NCBI RefSeq assembly: GCF_031081985.1 | Contig: NZ_JARWSK010000003.1 | Coordinates: 124,001-188,000, forward strand | Source: Komagataeibacter xylinus | GTDB taxonomy: Bacteria; Pseudomonadota; Alphaproteobacteria; Acetobacterales; Acetobacteraceae | Reading direction: 5' to 3' | Length of the DNA: 64,000 bases | Part shown: positions 40,033-48,201 of the stretch, in pieces | Position numbering within the stretch: the stretch's first letter is position 1 | Layout of the letters: every line of letters starts with the position of its first letter | Translations under genes and position numbers: made by a program | The notes under the pieces: generated by a model | What the model saw: the letters and a program-made list of their open reading frames with translations, nothing else | Database searches by the model: none | What the model was told of the DNA's origin: nothing

Positions 40033-40066
40033 ATGGCCCTGCCCCCGGATACGGGAGCAGGGCCAT
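40033..40066. terminator. Terminator between hpf and DUF1150 gene
   Basis: A 10-bp inverted repeat (ATGGCCCTGC with GCAGGGCCAT) around a 14-base loop. On the minus strand it is followed by TTTTCG, on the plus strand by CTGTTTA, so it can serve both converging transcripts. Confidence 0.75.
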
Positions 40067-40091
40067 CTGTTTATGGGGCATGCACCAAGTG

Positions 40092-40355
40092 CTAGTGCAG
40101 CGGCACCAGCATCATGTCGTGCTGGACGATGGCATTGACCGCATCATCGCGGTCCTCGGCAACCGCAAGCGGCGTGCCATCGGCGGCATGGATGGCGAAG
40201 GCGTCCTCGCCCTCGACCTGCACCGCGCGGATATAGGCTACCGCCTCCATGCCCAGCCCGCGCAGTTCGCCCGTGCTGATCATGTGGGGGCTGGTTGTGG
40301 GCTGTGCCGGTTCGCCTTGCAGCAGCACCCGGCCATTGCTTGTCGTGACTCTCAT
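40092..40355 (-). CDS. DUF1150 family small protein
   Basis: An 87-residue soluble protein matching in size and pattern the alphaproteobacterial DUF1150 family (PHMISTGELRGLGMEAVAYIRAV, ending VNAIVQHDMMLVPLH). Members usually lie directly downstream of an Hsp20 gene, as here (77 bases). Function unknown; a role linked to heat shock is inference from position. The ATG at 40355 has AGGAG 8 bases upstream. The pair is probably one transcript ending at the 40033-40066 hairpin. Confidence 0.8.
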   Translation of the reverse strand: MRVTTSNGRVLLQGEPAQPTTSPHMISTGELRGLGMEAVAYIRAVQVEGEDAFAIHAADGTPLAVAEDRDDAVNAIVQHDMMLVPLH

Positions 40356-40432
40356 GGCGTCATCTCCTGCATCATGAAGGGCCTCGTGCCCTTCGTCTCC
40401 GCATCGCAACAGGGCGGACTGACCATACGGGG

Positions 40433-40942
40433 TCAGTCTTCGTCAATTACCCTGACAACACGTTGCTTGCGCCCGGCGGGCACATCAACCACCGGCGCAA
40501 CACGATCACGCGACGACGGCGGACTGGCCTGCGGGGCGCGGGCAATCTCGATCTTGCGCACGCGCACTTCAGGCTGCGGGCGGGCGAGTTCGATATGCAG
40601 CAGCCCGTTATCCATCCATGCGCCGCCGACCTCGATTCCCTCAGCGAGCACGAACGCCTTCTGGAACTGCCGCGCCGCAATGCCACGATGCAGGAAAATA
40701 CGCCCCTGCCCGTCGTCGCTCTGGCGGCCGCGGATGACAAGCTGGTTGTCTTCCTGCGTTATGTGCAGGTCTTCCATCACGAACCCCGCCACCGCGAGCG
40801 TAATGCGCAGCGTGCTGGGGCTGACCTGCTCTATGTTGTAGGGCGGATACCCGTCCGATGCATTCTTTGATGCCCGTTCAAGCATCTGCTCCAGATGGTC
40901 GAACCCAAGGAACATGGGCGACCCGAAAACTCTTCCCGACAA
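40433..40942 (-). CDS. Small heat shock protein, Hsp20/alpha-crystallin family (TTG start)
   Basis: A 169-residue Hsp20 chaperone that holds unfolding proteins. After SPMFLGFDHLEQMLERASK the alpha-crystallin domain runs from about residue 34 (YPPYNIEQVSPSTLRITLAV) to about 130 (LLHIELARPQPEVRVRKIEI). A Ser/Arg-rich tail follows. The start is most probably TTG at 40942: AGGAGG (40948-40953 on the complementary strand) lies exactly 5 bases upstream, and SGRVFGSPMFLGFDH matches relatives that begin MSR-like. A longer ATG version to 41002 lacks a ribosome site. A heat-shock-type promoter lies upstream; DUF1150 follows. Confidence 0.92.
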   Translation of the reverse strand: MSGRVFGSPMFLGFDHLEQMLERASKNASDGYPPYNIEQVSPSTLRITLAVAGFVMEDLHITQEDNQLVIRGRQSDDGQGRIFLHRGIAARQFQKAFVLAEGIEVGGAWMDNGLLHIELARPQPEVRVRKIEIARAPQASPPSSRDRVAPVVDVPAGRKQRVVRVIDED

Positions 40943-41022
40943 ATCGGCCTCCTCTGCTGTGAGCGAGACAGGAAACGGAAAAAAACGGACCCGAAACGGC
41001 ATCCGCCCTCCGTTCCCTTACG

Positions 41023-41053
41023 ATATGGGAGAATAATAGAAATGCACAAGGGA
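41023..41053 (-). promoter_or_regulatory. Heat-shock (sigma-32-type) promoter for hsp20
   Basis: On the minus strand: CCCTTG (41048-41053), a 17-base AT-rich spacer, then CCCATATC (41023-41030). This fits the alphaproteobacterial RpoH pattern CTTG - N17/18 - CYTAT-like. It would give a leader of about 75 bases before the TTG start of hsp20. The match is by eye. Confidence 0.65.
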
Positions 41054-41131
41054 GCAGACCGCACCGCGCGGGTGCATTTTGCGTGCATCCCTACTGGCAT
41101 CACGCGGGCGGAAACGCTAAATGGCGATACT

Positions 41132-41674
41132 ATGATTGATCATGATGTCATCGCTCAGGCGACCCCCATGCCGATCCTGGTCGCGCCCCAGGCGGTCCTG
41201 CGCCAAAAAACCCGTCTTGTCCGCCCCGAGGACATGGGCGACCTGCGCACCACCATCCCTCGCATGTTCGCCGCCATGTACGCAGCCCCCGGCATCGGGC
41301 TGGCCGCACCCCAGGTGGGGCTTGGCATGCGCTTCGCCATTGTGGACGTGTCCGACAAAGGCGAGGCCCGCAACCCGCTCGTGCTGATCAACCCCGAGGT
41401 GATTGCCGAGACCGAGGACATGGCCGTGCGTGAGGAAGGCTGCCTGTCGCTGCCCAACCAGTATGCCGAGGTCGTCCGCCCCGAGGCCGTGCGCGTGCGC
41501 TACCAGGACATGGAGGGCAAGAAGCACGAGCTTGAGGCCAATGGCCTGCTGGCCACCTGCCTGCAGCACGAGATCGACCATCTCGAGGGCATCCTGTTCG
41601 TCGATCATCTCTCCACCCTCAAGCGCAACATGATCATGCGCCGCCTGGCCAAGGAACAGCGCCTCAAGCACTGA
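41132..41674 (+). CDS. def: Peptide deformylase
   Basis: Def removes the formyl group from nascent proteins. The 180-residue enzyme has all three motifs: GIGLAAPQ (54-61), EEGCLS with metal ligand C104, and QHEIDH with H146, E147 and H150. The ATG at 41132 is chosen because MIDHDVIAQATPMPILVAP lines up with known N-termini; an internal ATG at residue 13 is possible. It begins the def-fmt-truA cluster, and divergent hsp20 shares the upstream region. Confidence 0.96.
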   Translation: MIDHDVIAQATPMPILVAPQAVLRQKTRLVRPEDMGDLRTTIPRMFAAMYAAPGIGLAAPQVGLGMRFAIVDVSDKGEARNPLVLINPEVIAETEDMAVREEGCLSLPNQYAEVVRPEAVRVRYQDMEGKKHELEANGLLATCLQHEIDHLEGILFVDHLSTLKRNMIMRRLAKEQRLKH

Positions 41675-41698
41675 GTGCTGAGCGCGGACCCGCCGCCG

Positions 41699-41731
41699 CC
41701 GGAACCCGACCTGTCCCGCCAAGGGTTCCGG
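41699..41731 (+). other. Inverted repeat between def and fmt
   Basis: A 9-bp inverted repeat (CCGGAACCC with GGGTTCCGG) around a 15-base loop, 25 bases after the def stop and 26 before fmt. There is no T run, so it is unlikely to be a full terminator; it could tune expression or RNA stability. Confidence 0.45.
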
Positions 41732-41756
41732 CCCAGACAGAACGGACCCACACGAC

Positions 41757-42680
41757 ATGCGACTGGCCTTCATGGGCACGCCCGATTTTGCAGTGCCCGC
41801 CCTGCGCGCCCTGCATCAGGCCGGGCATGACATCGTTACCGTCTATAGCCAGCCCCCCCGGCCTGCGGGCCGTGGCAAAAAGCTGCGCCCCTCGCCGGTG
41901 CATCTTGCAGCCGAAGACCTCGGCATTCCCGTGCGCACGCCCCTGTCGCTGCGCCGCAATGGGGAAGAACACGCGTTTTTCCGCGCGCTCGAACTCGATG
42001 CGGCCGTCGTGGCCGCCTATGGGCTGATCCTGCCTGTCGAGATGCTCGATGCGCCCGCGCGCGGCTGCCTGAACATCCATGCCAGCCTGCTGCCGCGCTG
42101 GCGCGGGGCGGCACCCATCCAGGCCGCCATCCTGGCCGGTGACAGTGAAAGTGGCGTGACCATCATGCAGATGGATGCAGGCCTGGATACCGGGGCCATG
42201 CTGCTGCGCGACCATGTGGCGCTGACCGACCACACCACGGCCACCACGCTCCATGATGACCTTGCCGCCATGGGCGGTCGCCTGATCGTGGACGTACTGG
42301 CGCAGCCTCCCCACCCCGGCACCCCCCAGCCTGAAAGCGGGGTCACCTACGTGCAGCGCCTGAGCCGCGAGGACGGGCGCATTGACTGGACCCGTCCCGC
42401 CGCTGAAATCGACCGGCAGGTGCGCGCACTAACCCCCTGGCCCGGCACGTTCACCACGCTGGACGGGCAGGTGATCAAGATCGGGGCTGCAAGCGTTGCG
42501 CAGGGTAACGCGCAGGCAACCCCCGGCACGGTGGTGGATGACGGGCTGCGCGTGGCCTGTGGCGGGGGCACGACCCTGCGCATTACGCGCCTGCAACGCC
42601 CCGGCCGGGGCATGATGGAAGCCGCCGACTTCCTGCGCGGGCAGGCCGTGGAAGCTGGCACGCGGCTGGGCGTGGCGTGA
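41757..42680 (+). CDS. fmt: Methionyl-tRNA formyltransferase
   Basis: Fmt formylates initiator Met-tRNA using 10-formyl-tetrahydrofolate. The 307-residue protein starts MRLAFMGTPDFAVPALRAL and carries the catalytic segment GCLNIHASLLPRWRGAAPIQ (Asn, His) and the Asp region IMQMDAGLDTGAML. The C-terminal domain has the typical IDWTRPAAEIDRQVRALTPW. It is downstream of def, the usual functional pairing, and truA starts 8 bases after its stop. Confidence 0.97.
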   Translation: MRLAFMGTPDFAVPALRALHQAGHDIVTVYSQPPRPAGRGKKLRPSPVHLAAEDLGIPVRTPLSLRRNGEEHAFFRALELDAAVVAAYGLILPVEMLDAPARGCLNIHASLLPRWRGAAPIQAAILAGDSESGVTIMQMDAGLDTGAMLLRDHVALTDHTTATTLHDDLAAMGGRLIVDVLAQPPHPGTPQPESGVTYVQRLSREDGRIDWTRPAAEIDRQVRALTPWPGTFTTLDGQVIKIGAASVAQGNAQATPGTVVDDGLRVACGGGTTLRITRLQRPGRGMMEAADFLRGQAVEAGTRLGVA

Positions 42681-42687
42681 CCCACCG

Positions 42688-43530
42688 ATGACCGAGACCA
42701 CGCCCCCGCTCCCCGCCATTCCCACCATCCGCCCTGATGACATTGCCCCGCCTTCCGTCTGCCGCTGGGCCGTGCTGCTCGAATATGACGGGCGGGGCCT
42801 TGTGGGCTGGCAGCGCCAGTCGCCGGAGGATCTCGTCTCCGTACAGGGACTGCTGGAAGGCGCCGCGCGCAACCTGACCGGTGGCCGCACGGTGCGCAGC
42901 ATCACGGCAGGCCGCACCGATGCGGGCGTGCATGCGGCGGGACAGGTCGCGCATCTGGATTTTCCTGCCGATGTCACGCTGTCGAGTGCCACGGTACGCG
43001 ACGGGCTGAATTTCTACATGAAGCCCCACCCGGTGGTCGTGCTCATGGCACGCCCGGTGCTGCCGCACTGGAATGCCCGCTTTTCCGCCTGCGCGCGCGC
43101 CTATCGCTACCGCATTCTCAACCGCGCAGCACGCCCTGCCCTTGATGAAGGACGGGTGTGGCACATCAAGGCCCCGCTGGATGTGGACATCATGCAGCGC
43201 GCCGGACGCTGCCTGCTCGGACGGCATGATTTCACGTCTTTCCGCGCCTCCGCCTGCCAGGCGCGCAGCCCCGTGCGCTCGCTCGAAAAGCTCGATGTGC
43301 GCCGCGAAGGCGAATACGTGGTGATTGAAACCGCGGCCCGTTCCTTCCTGCACCATCAGGTGCGCAACATGGTCGGCACCCTGAAAATGGTGGGAGAAGG
43401 CCGCTGGGAGCCGGAACGGGTGGCCGAGGCCCTTGCCGCCCGCGACCGCCGCGCCGCAGGCCCCACCGCCCCGCCAGACGGGCTGTGCCTGACGGCGGTG
43501 GGGTATGAGGATAATCCCTTCAGCCGGTAA
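42688..43530 (+). CDS. truA: tRNA pseudouridine(38-40) synthase
   Basis: TruA makes pseudouridine at positions 38-40 of the tRNA anticodon arm. The 280-residue protein has the catalytic aspartate D78 in AGRTDAGVHAAGQVAHLD, preceded by LLEYDGRGLVGWQRQ. SFLHHQVRNMVGTL is near the C-terminus. An N-terminal extension of about 20 Pro-rich residues is present. It is the last gene of the def-fmt-truA cluster; repeat copy D follows in inverse orientation. Confidence 0.97.
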   Translation: MTETTPPLPAIPTIRPDDIAPPSVCRWAVLLEYDGRGLVGWQRQSPEDLVSVQGLLEGAARNLTGGRTVRSITAGRTDAGVHAAGQVAHLDFPADVTLSSATVRDGLNFYMKPHPVVVLMARPVLPHWNARFSACARAYRYRILNRAARPALDEGRVWHIKAPLDVDIMQRAGRCLLGRHDFTSFRASACQARSPVRSLEKLDVRREGEYVVIETAARSFLHHQVRNMVGTLKMVGEGRWEPERVAEALAARDRRAAGPTAPPDGLCLTAVGYEDNPFSR

Positions 43531-43590
43531 AGCCCGGTTTCAGGAGACGGCCTGAACAGTCCGCCCAGAAAACATCCGTCAATCATAAGA

Positions 43591-43670
43591 AAGTTTTTGG
43601 TGAAGCTTTTTCAAGAAGCGTCAAAAAAACGCCGCCTTTTTGCAAAAAGGCGGCACTAGGAGTGTTTTCT
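43591..43670 (-). repeat. Dispersed palindromic repeat, full copy D (inverse orientation)
   Basis: The reverse complement of the B/C element: AAGTTTTTGGTGAAGCTTTT ... then GCCGCCTTTTTGCAAAAAGGCGGC (perfect hairpin, 43631-43654). It lies between the convergent ends of truA and the membrane protein gene and is well placed as a shared terminator. Confidence 0.85.
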
Positions 43671-43712
43671 ACTTTCCAGGATAGGACCGGGCCTGAATTT
43701 TCAGACAGTCCC

Positions 43713-44354
43713 TCAATGCGGCTGGGCCTGCTGGACCATGAGCGGGTAGAGAAAATCATGCCATGCCCGCTGGTGGGGAGAAAGCAGCCCCGTCGCCGCC
43801 ACGAGCAGCCCGAGGCTGCCCAGAATGGCCAGCACCAGCAACACCGCCTGCCCGCGCCGCAGCAGCAGCCCCACGCGGGCGACGTACCAGGTCAGCCACA
43901 GGCTGTAGCCAAACTCCACGCCGTTGAGAATGCCCGCCCCCGTTGCCGATTGCAGCAGCTTAGGCGAAGCCAGCGCCATGAGCAGCGCCACCACGAGGCC
44001 GACAAACAGGGTGATCCAGTCGGTCCACCATGTCGCGGTGATGTAGCGCATCCACAGCCCTTCGCGCTTCCAGTGGCGGGCCAGCGCATTGGTCACGACC
44101 GCAGGCAGCAGGATCAGGCACAGCGCAAACAGCACCTTGACGCCACTGATGGCCTGCGGGGCCGCCCCCAGCGTCAGCCCGCCCAGCACCAGCCACATCG
44201 CCAGTCGGGGCGCCAGCGCAGCCAGCACGGAATCGCGCGTGTTGCCAAAGCAGGCGATCCCTTCCGCACGGCCCCGCCCCAGCAGCATCATGCCTTTGAG
44301 GATAACGCCAAACCCCGATGCGTTCGGGGTTGGAGAGGGGCCGCGATCGGACAT
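43713..44354 (-). CDS. Unknown integral membrane protein linked to dapE
   Basis: I do not recognise this 213-residue protein. It has about five hydrophobic spans, for example MWLVLGGLTLGAAPQAISGV, LFALCLILLPAVVTNALA, WITLFVGLVVALLMALAS and AVLLVLAILGSLGLLVAATG. The N-terminal cytoplasmic stretch is short and holds LLGRGRAEGIACFGNTRDSV. The topology suggests a YIP1-like small membrane protein, but no motif proves it. Its ATG overlaps the dapE stop in a TAATG junction, so it is translated with dapE and is the last gene of the minus-strand run. Confidence 0.7.
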   Translation of the reverse strand: MSDRGPSPTPNASGFGVILKGMMLLGRGRAEGIACFGNTRDSVLAALAPRLAMWLVLGGLTLGAAPQAISGVKVLFALCLILLPAVVTNALARHWKREGLWMRYITATWWTDWITLFVGLVVALLMALASPKLLQSATGAGILNGVEFGYSLWLTWYVARVGLLLRRGQAVLLVLAILGSLGLLVAATGLLSPHQRAWHDFLYPLMVQQAQPH

Positions 44355-45523
44355 TAGCCCATTACCTTTTCAAGAAAACCGGAATAGATCGCCGTAAGCT
44401 GCTTCAGGTCGGCCAGCACCACATGCTCATCCGCCTTGTGCATGCTGGCCCCGACAAGGCCGAATTCGGCCACGGGGCAGTAGCGGCTGATGAAGCGGGC
44501 ATCAGACGTGCCGCCCCCCGTATCCAGCTTCGGCACATGGCCCGTCACCGCATGCACGGCCCGGCGCAGGGCCTCGACCGGGGCATCGGGCGTGGTCAGG
44601 AAGGATTCCCCGCTGATGGCAATGCTCACATCCGCCTTGGGCGCGTGGCGGGCCACCACCGTGCGGATCCAGCCCGCAAGGTCCGCGCCGGTATGCAGGT
44701 CATTGAAGCGGATGTTGAGCCGCGCCTGTGCGCGTGCCGGTATGACATTGTTGGCCGTATTGCCCACGTCAAGACTGGTCACCTGCAGGCTTGAAGGCTC
44801 GAACCATTCGCTACCCGCATCCAGCGGGGCCGCCGTCAGTTCACCCAGCAGTGCAAGCAGCCGGTGGATGGGGTTATCCGCCCGGTGCGGATAGGCCACA
44901 TGCCCCTGCATGCCCTGCACGGTAATGCGGGCATTGAGGCTGCCCCGCCGGCCGATCTTGACGACCTCGCCCATCTCGCCCGGATTGGTGGGCTCGCCCA
45001 CCAGGCAGAAATCAGGGATCTGCCCATTGGCCTGCATCCATTCCAGCACGCGCACGGTGCCGTTGGTGGCAGGGCCTTCCTCATCGCCGGTGATCAGCAG
45101 GCTGATCGTGCCCCGGAGCCGGGGCGTCTTTTGCAGGTACAGGCGCACGGCGGCGACAAAGGCGGCAATGCCCCCCTTCATGTCGCACGCGCCACGACCG
45201 AACAGGATGCCGTCGTGTATTTCGCCGCCAAAGGGGTCATGGGTCCAGGCGGCATCACCCACCGGCACCACATCCGTATGGCCCGCAAAGCACAGATGCG
45301 GCTGGCCCGTGCCAAGGCTGGCAAACAGGTTGGGCGTGCGGGCGGCCCCCTCGCCAAAGGGCAGCAGGGTCACGCTGAAGCCGATGCCCTCGAGCACGGC
45401 GGCCAGCGCGTTGATGCCACAACCATCATCAGGCGTGACGGAAGGGCAGCGGATCAGCGCACGCGCCAGTGCGACAACGCCCCCGGGGTCCTGTTCCGGA
45501 CCAGCCATTCCATCATCCGCCAT
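44354..45523 (-). CDS. dapE: Succinyl-diaminopimelate desuccinylase
   Basis: DapE releases succinate from N-succinyl-LL-diaminopimelate in the lysine/peptidoglycan precursor pathway. The 389-residue M20-family protein has the zinc ligands in CFAGHTDVVPVG, GRGACDMKGGIAAF and the catalytic TGDEEGPATNG, with a dimerisation domain (GSLNARITVQGMQGHVAYPH) between. LDTGGGTSDARFI near the C-terminus is typical. The start could be 45523 or the ATG 15 bases inside. dapD, the preceding succinyltransferase step, lies 21 bases upstream. Confidence 0.96.
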   Translation of the reverse strand: MADDGMAGPEQDPGGVVALARALIRCPSVTPDDGCGINALAAVLEGIGFSVTLLPFGEGAARTPNLFASLGTGQPHLCFAGHTDVVPVGDAAWTHDPFGGEIHDGILFGRGACDMKGGIAAFVAAVRLYLQKTPRLRGTISLLITGDEEGPATNGTVRVLEWMQANGQIPDFCLVGEPTNPGEMGEVVKIGRRGSLNARITVQGMQGHVAYPHRADNPIHRLLALLGELTAAPLDAGSEWFEPSSLQVTSLDVGNTANNVIPARAQARLNIRFNDLHTGADLAGWIRTVVARHAPKADVSIAISGESFLTTPDAPVEALRRAVHAVTGHVPKLDTGGGTSDARFISRYCPVAEFGLVGASMHKADEHVVLADLKQLTAIYSGFLEKVMG

Positions 45524-45544
45524 CAGGTGTATCTCCGTTACCGG

Positions 45545-46393
45545 TCAGCCGCGCAGCAGGTCGTTGATCGAGGTCTTGGAGCGGGTGCGCTCGTCCACCC
45601 GCTTGACGATCACGGCACAGTCAAGCGACGGCAGCGGCTTGCCATCGGTGGATGTGGCCTGGCGCGGCGGCAGGGTGCCGGGCACCACCACCGAGTAAGC
45701 CGGGACGCGGCCCATGAAGACCTCGCCCGTGGTGCGGTCAACAATCTTGGTGGACGCACCAAGGAACACGCCCATGGACAGCACGCTGCCACGCTCGACC
45801 ACAACGCCTTCGGCCACTTCCGAACGCGCGCCGATGAAGCAGCCATCCTCGATGATGACGGGGGCGGCCTGCAGCGGCTCGAGCACGCCACCAATGCCCA
45901 CGCCACCGCTGATGTGGCAGTTCTTGCCAATCTGCGCGCAGCTACCGATCGTAACCCAGGTATCGACCATCGTGCCGCTATCGACATACGCACCGGCGTT
46001 GACGAAGCTCGGCATCAGCACCACGCCCGGCGCGATAAAGGCGGAGCGACGCACGATCGAGCCGGGAACCGCACGGAAACCGGCAGCGGCAAAGGCGGCC
46101 TGGTCCCAGCCCGCAAACTTCAGCGGCACCTTGTCATAGCTCGGCGCGCCTGCGCCGCCGCCTTCGACAAGGCGGTTATCGTTGAGGCGGAAGGACAGCA
46201 GCACTGCCTTTTTGAGCCATTCATTCACCACCCAGCCGCCAGCGCCCGGCGTGGCCACGCGCAATTTGCCCGAATCCAGCGCCAGAAGCGCGGCTTCAAC
46301 GGCATCACGATCGGTGCCGGTCGTGGCGGTGGACAACGTCTCGCGACGCTCCCACAGGGCCTCGATCTGGCTCTGGAGGGATGTATCGGTCAT
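45545..46393 (-). CDS. dapD: Tetrahydrodipicolinate N-succinyltransferase
   Basis: DapD adds succinate from succinyl-CoA to tetrahydrodipicolinate. The 282-residue protein has the DapD N-terminal helical domain ([16 protein letters not shown]), then a left-handed beta-helix of hexapeptide repeats ([20 protein letters not shown] ... [17 protein letters not shown]). It starts an apparent dapD-dapE-membrane protein unit. A 139-base gap separates it from argB; the gap includes a TTGACA but no convincing -10 at the right distance. Confidence 0.96.
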   Translation of the reverse strand: MTDTSLQSQIEALWERRETLSTATTGTDRDAVEAALLALDSGKLRVATPGAGGWVVNEWLKKAVLLSFRLNDNRLVEGGGAGAPSYDKVPLKFAGWDQAAFAAAGFRAVPGSIVRRSAFIAPGVVLMPSFVNAGAYVDSGTMVDTWVTIGSCAQIGKNCHISGGVGIGGVLEPLQAAPVIIEDGCFIGARSEVAEGVVVERGSVLSMGVFLGASTKIVDRTTGEVFMGRVPAYSVVVPGTLPPRQATSTDGKPLPSLDCAVIVKRVDERTRSKTSINDLLRG

Positions 46394-46532
46394 ATCTGCA
46401 AAATCCTGTCTGGGCTGGTTTTACCGGCCTGTCATGGCCGCAAACCTGTATTAATTTGCCAGCGGACCATGCGGAGGATCAGGGGGAATGTCAACGCATC
46501 CTCCTGCCCGCAGGCCCGCGTGGCACTGCGCA

Positions 46533-47438
46533 TCATGCGCTGCGAATGAGGGTTCCTGGCCCGGCTTCGGTAAAGAGTTCGAGCAGGCAGGCATGCTGCA
46601 CCCGGCCATCAAGGATCACGGCGGCCTTGGCGCCGGCGCGCACGGCCTCGAGGCAGGTTTCCACCTTGGGGATCATCCCGCCCGAGATCATGCCGCTGGC
46701 AATGCCCTTGCGCGCATCCTCGGCCGTGAGTTCGGGGATCAGCTTGCCATTACCATCAAGCACACCGGGCACGTCGGTCAGCATCAGCAGGCGGCTGGCA
46801 TTGACCGCGCCTGCAATGGCACCCGCGGCCGTATCGGCATTGATGTTGTAGGTCTCGCCACTGGCACTGCTGCCAATCGGCGCAATGACCGGAATCAGCC
46901 CCGAGCCGGACAGCGCATAGATCACGCGCGGGTCGATGCGCTCGGGCTCGCCCACGAAGCCAAGGTCGAGCAGGCGATCGGTTTCCACGCCGTTTTCACG
47001 CGCGCGGCGGACGAGCCTGCGCGCGGTGATCAGCCCGCCATCCAGCCCCGAAATGCCCACCGCCAGCGCGCCAGCACGGTTGATGAGACCCGCCACCTGC
47101 TTGTTCACCTTGCCGCCGAGCACCATCTCGATCACATCGATCATGGCGGCATCGGTCACGCGCAGGCCGTCGATGAAGGAGGATTCGATCTGCAGGCGCT
47201 TGAGCATGGCGCTGATCTGCGGGCCACCGCCATGCACCACCACCGGGTTCACACCCACCTGCTTGAGCAGAGCAATATCATGGCCGAATGCGGTGGAGAG
47301 CGTGGTGTCAACCATCGCACTGCCGCCATATTTCACTACAACCGTATCACCCGCATAGCGCCGCAGATAAGGCAGCGCCCTGGCCAGAACCTCGGCGCGA
47401 GCCTGTGCGTCCTGATCAGCCGATCCTGTTCCTGTCAT
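46533..47438 (-). CDS. argB: Acetylglutamate kinase
   Basis: ArgB phosphorylates N-acetylglutamate, the second step of arginine synthesis and a target of PII proteins in several bacteria. The 301-residue protein has VVVKYGGSAM, VVHGGGPQISAML, the LAVGISGLDGGLI segment and NINADTAAGAIAGAV. The ATG at 47438 has AAGGA 9 bases upstream; the upstream extension overlaps engB and is not family-like. In alphaproteobacteria argB often follows engB (yihA), as here. Confidence 0.96.
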   Translation of the reverse strand: MTGTGSADQDAQARAEVLARALPYLRRYAGDTVVVKYGGSAMVDTTLSTAFGHDIALLKQVGVNPVVVHGGGPQISAMLKRLQIESSFIDGLRVTDAAMIDVIEMVLGGKVNKQVAGLINRAGALAVGISGLDGGLITARRLVRRARENGVETDRLLDLGFVGEPERIDPRVIYALSGSGLIPVIAPIGSSASGETYNINADTAAGAIAGAVNASRLLMLTDVPGVLDGNGKLIPELTAEDARKGIASGMISGGMIPKVETCLEAVRAGAKAAVILDGRVQHACLLELFTEAGPGTLIRSA

Positions 47439-47517
47439 CCGAACGGTTCCTTCGCTCCTGACTGCTTCATATCCATTGCCCCCGGCGCACCAGCGCAGGA
47501 GCAGGCCCGCATCCGGC

Positions 47518-48197
<680 letters not shown>

Positions 48198-48201
<4 letters not shown>

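Noticed and set aside
40943-41016. ROSE-type RNA thermometer in the hsp20 leader
   Set aside because: The Shine-Dalgarno AGGAGG has no convincing partner in the leader by eye; left as a test in the findings, not called as a feature.
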